DNA of 34,251 bases from Nodosilinea sp. PGN35 (GTDB lineage: Bacteria; Cyanobacteriota; Cyanobacteriia; Phormidesmidales; Phormidesmidaceae), in NCBI RefSeq assembly GCF_029109325.1, contig NZ_JAQKQJ010000011.1:1-34251 (forward strand), written 5' to 3'. The position numbers were made by a program, and so were the translations under genes. The stretch's first letter is position 1. The number at the start of each line of letters is the position of its first letter. Shown here in pieces: positions 31,951 to 34,251 of the stretch. The notes below the pieces were generated by a model that had not been told where the DNA came from, did no database searches, and was given only the letters and a program-made list of their open reading frames with translations.

Positions 31951-32694
31951 ATGGATTCTAACTCGCCTTTGCTGGCAACGCAGGGCACGCTCACCGGCAT
32001 TGGCGTTGGCCCAGGCGACCCCGATCTAATTACGCTCAAAGCACTCAAGTGTTTGCAAGCCGCTGATGTGGTGGCGTTTCCTCGAGGGCGCAGCGGCCAG
32101 CCCGGTCTGGCTGAGACTATCATCGCGCCCCATCTAGGTCAACAACAGCTGCTACCGCTAGATTTTCCCTACAGCTTTGACCCAGATCGGCTTACCCGTG
32201 CTTGGCAGCAGGCGGGCGATCGCATTTGGCAGTGCCTCGTCCAGGGGCGCGATGTCGTATTTGCCTGTGAGGGCGATCTCAGCTTCTATGGCACCTTCAA
32301 CTACCTGGCCCTGACCCTGGAGCAGCGCTATTCCACAGCAACTATCCGTCGTATTCCCGGCATTTGCTCACCGATGGCGGCGGTAAGCGCCCTGGGGTTA
32401 CCGCTGACTATGCAGTCAGACAAGCTGGTCGTGCTCCCTGCCCTGTACGCGGTAGATGACCTCGATGCCGCCTTGGCCTGGGCCGATGTAGTGGTATTAC
32501 TCAAGGTTGGTTCGGTATACAGCCAGGTTTGGCAACTGCTGCACCAGCGGCATCTTCTGGCACACAGCTGGGTTGTGGTCAATGCCACCCAGCCGACCCA
32601 GACCGTCTACCGCCCACTTACACCCTACCCCCACCTAGACCTGCCCTACTTTTCCCTTATGGTCATAAGGTCGGGGGCAAATCCGCTACCCTAG
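31951..32694 (+). CDS. cobI: Precorrin-2 C20-methyltransferase
   Basis: 247 aa from the ATG at 31951; a TTG at 31912 would add 13 residues of non-family sequence. TLTGIGVGPGDPDLITLKAL (residues 12-31) is the start of the tetrapyrrole methylase fold. VFACEGDLSFYGTFNYL, IPGICSPMAAVSALGLPL and KLVVLPAL follow as in CobI/CbiL. The enzyme transfers methyl from S-adenosylmethionine to C20 of precorrin-2 in cobalamin (B12) synthesis. No other cob gene is near, and no cobalamin riboswitch is seen upstream. The ribosome-binding site is weak. Confidence 0.95.
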   Translation: MDSNSPLLATQGTLTGIGVGPGDPDLITLKALKCLQAADVVAFPRGRSGQPGLAETIIAPHLGQQQLLPLDFPYSFDPDRLTRAWQQAGDRIWQCLVQGRDVVFACEGDLSFYGTFNYLALTLEQRYSTATIRRIPGICSPMAAVSALGLPLTMQSDKLVVLPALYAVDDLDAALAWADVVVLLKVGSVYSQVWQLLHQRHLLAHSWVVVNATQPTQTVYRPLTPYPHLDLPYFSLMVIRSGANPLP

Positions 32695-32764
32695 AGATGA
32701 CTAGGAACCCGGTGCTCTCCGGTCAAGTCATACACCACAGCGATCGCAAGAAGTACAGTACGGC

Positions 32765-33925
32765 ATGAATTCACCCAACGCGTCCCGGCTTAACCAATTG
32801 CTCACAACCGCCCGTCAACCTCAGTGGATAGCGGCGCTACTGTCGCTGGGGTTTCATGTCACGCTGTTTGCCGCCGGCCCGTCCTTCTCCAGTCTCAGTG
32901 CAACCGCCCTAGGAGAGGGCGACCCCGACGCGGCGGAGCGCCGGGTGCCGTTGATTGAGCTCACCCCTGAAGAAGAAAATCGCTTGCCAGACTTTTCGGC
33001 TCCGGCCTACTCCCTAGACAGCAACGACGATCTGTTTAGCCTATTTCCACCCTCAGGCAGCAGCCTGCCCCTGGAATCGGGCTCAGACTTTGGGGCCTCC
33101 CTGGCGATTCCCACGCCAAGACTGCCCTCCAGCCCATTTCCCAGCGGCATTTCACCCTACACGTCCCCCGGGCGTTCGACCATAACATTATCTCCCCGTC
33201 GCGCTCCGCTGCCCGCCTCGCCCGGCAGCAATTCCTCAGGGCCCAATCTTGAGAGACCTGTCCCTGGAGCGGCGGACTCCCCAGGTGCTTCACCACCGAC
33301 CACCAACCCAGGCAGTTCCGATGAGGGAGAAGCAGCCGATTTAGTGGATCCCCGTCAGACGGGTGAACCGGGTAATAACGCCAACGGCAGTGCCCCTCTA
33401 ACCCCTGAGACTCCGTCTGCGGCAGGGGCCGAGTCGGCGAGTGAACTGCTGGCGAGAGTCGAGTTCAGCGAAGCACAAACCAGCGCCAGCGAGGTAGAAA
33501 TTGCTAAGGCGGCATGGCAGCAATCCGTTCAAGAGAAGTTGGGCAATGCGATCGCCGAAGCCCCGGAACCTCTAGAGCTCAAGGTTCCCTATAGCGGTCG
33601 GCTGTGCCTATCGCCAGAGCCAACCGATGGTCTATTGGGGGTCATTGGTTTGCCCAGCGAAGATAGCGATCGTCTTCAACTCTGGACTACAGTGCTCAAG
33701 AGCACTGGCTACCCATTTCTAAATCAAGCTGCTGAACAAGCTTTGCAAAATTTGTCGCAGCCAAGCGAAAACGGCAATGGGCTAGAGGTCAATACTCAAT
33801 ATCAAGTCATTGTAGAAATAGATTACGACAGCCAAAGTTGCATCACTCGTGAAGCACTACTGCAATCGCGTACTACAGACTTAGAAGATGCTGACGCGCC
33901 AGCAGACGAACCAGTAGAAGAGTAA
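32765..33925 (+). CDS. TonB-like or envelope-linking protein with Pro/Ser-rich linker
   Basis: 386 aa. One membrane helix near the N-terminus (residues about 20-40, WIAALLSLGFHVTLFAAGPS) with the SxxxH-like SLGFH of TonB anchors, where the His is typical of TonB/ExbBD coupling. A long Pro/Ser/Gly/Asn-rich periplasmic linker (about 75-235) follows. A folded C-terminal domain (about 245-370) has VPYSGRLCLSPEP, STGYPFLNQAAEQALQNLSQ and QYQVIVEIDYDS, like the beta-alpha-beta of TonB C-termini. The acidic tail (EDADAPADEPVEE) is unusual. It would span the periplasm to energise outer-membrane receptors, but no ExbB, ExbD or receptor gene is in the window. It is 70 bp after cobI. Confidence 0.65.
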   Translation: MNSPNASRLNQLLTTARQPQWIAALLSLGFHVTLFAAGPSFSSLSATALGEGDPDAAERRVPLIELTPEEENRLPDFSAPAYSLDSNDDLFSLFPPSGSSLPLESGSDFGASLAIPTPRLPSSPFPSGISPYTSPGRSTITLSPRRAPLPASPGSNSSGPNLERPVPGAADSPGASPPTTNPGSSDEGEAADLVDPRQTGEPGNNANGSAPLTPETPSAAGAESASELLARVEFSEAQTSASEVEIAKAAWQQSVQEKLGNAIAEAPEPLELKVPYSGRLCLSPEPTDGLLGVIGLPSEDSDRLQLWTTVLKSTGYPFLNQAAEQALQNLSQPSENGNGLEVNTQYQVIVEIDYDSQSCITREALLQSRTTDLEDADAPADEPVEE

Positions 33926-34251
33926 TACGAAAATTCGATTTGGCAAACCCCGACTCATAACCAGGAACCCCGTAGGGGCCCAGCCTACTGTGCCTCTACA
34001 AAGCGGGTGTATTAACTAGAATTTGCTCTGAAAATAGCCCTGGCAATGGTGCATCGCTGCGCAGATGCACCCTACGATTTTCATGGCTGGGGGTGCTGCG
34101 TCAGCGGCATGGGCGATTGGTATAAGCCGACATTCCGCAGGTTGACAAAAGGAGTATTTGGGTCAGCGGAGGTAAGCTCAGGGTAAGGATTGGGATCGCG
34201 CCTTGAAGATAGAAAACCTGGATCACTTAGGGTTAGTGGCGGCGTTAGTGG
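33926..34251. other. 326-bp spacer at the right edge, no gene seen
   Basis: Contains a short hairpin repeat at 34048-34071 and otherwise nothing supported. A possible small hairpin CCCCGTAGGGG is at about 33969-33979. Confidence 0.5.
34048..34077. repeat. Hairpin repeat sharing the MITE-like end
   Basis: GGTGCATC and GATGCACC pair around GCTGCGCA, followed by CTACGA. CACCCTACGA matches the right terminus of the element at 10959-11127, suggesting a solo or eroded copy. Confidence 0.55.

Overview
The window comes from a cyanobacterium, most likely a filamentous form of the Leptolyngbya/Nodosilinea kind. HIP1 octamers (GCGATCGC) are scattered throughout, and several genes look typically cyanobacterial, such as the 84-aa conserved protein, the PDE-like HD protein and the CPA antiporter with an RCK domain. 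No rRNA, CRISPR array or intact insertion sequence is visible. The genus is an inference from general gene content; no marker gene settles it.

Left third (1 to about 7577): accessory DNA. An AT-rich TPR remnant with a small unknown protein is followed by a ParD/ParE-type toxin-antitoxin pair. Next comes a compact phage- or satellite-like module: a zinc-ribbon/TOPRIM/DUF3987 replication protein, a dense array of GTCTACCG octamers overlapping its 3' end, and a divergent control region. That region has Ner-like and AlpA/Xis-like DNA-binding proteins on one side and an XRE-S24 repressor on the other. An unknown acidic 225-aa protein and a tyrosine integrase follow, the integrase lying next to the 3' end of tRNA-Gly(CCC). 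The order integrase, cargo, repressor, Ner/AlpA, primase, iteron-like array is that of an integrated satellite or plasmid-like element whose left end is outside the window or unrecognisable. A possible tiny gene (31 codons, promoter to hairpin) lies between the replication protein and AlpA.

Middle (7.7 to 20 kb): an RND efflux operon (adaptor, then pump) interrupted by a 169-bp MITE-like hairpin element, a PDE-like HD phosphohydrolase, a long-form oligopeptide-type ABC permease whose start abuts a triplicated 14-bp repeat, a GlsB-type membrane protein, a membrane-tethered alpha/beta hydrolase, a small lipoprotein, and a GT2-GT4 glycosyltransferase pair.

Right part (20 to 34 kb): mostly housekeeping genes. 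These are msrA, an M20 N-carbamoyl/ureido amidohydrolase with two GntR-type palindromes upstream, pheS, surE, an MBL-fold hydrolase, ribF with an unusual insertion, a MoxR ATPase, a conserved 84-aa protein coupled to mltA, a CPA-type cation/proton antiporter, cobI, and a TonB-like envelope protein. Spacers contain short hairpin repeats, some sharing the CACCCTACGA end of the MITE-like element.
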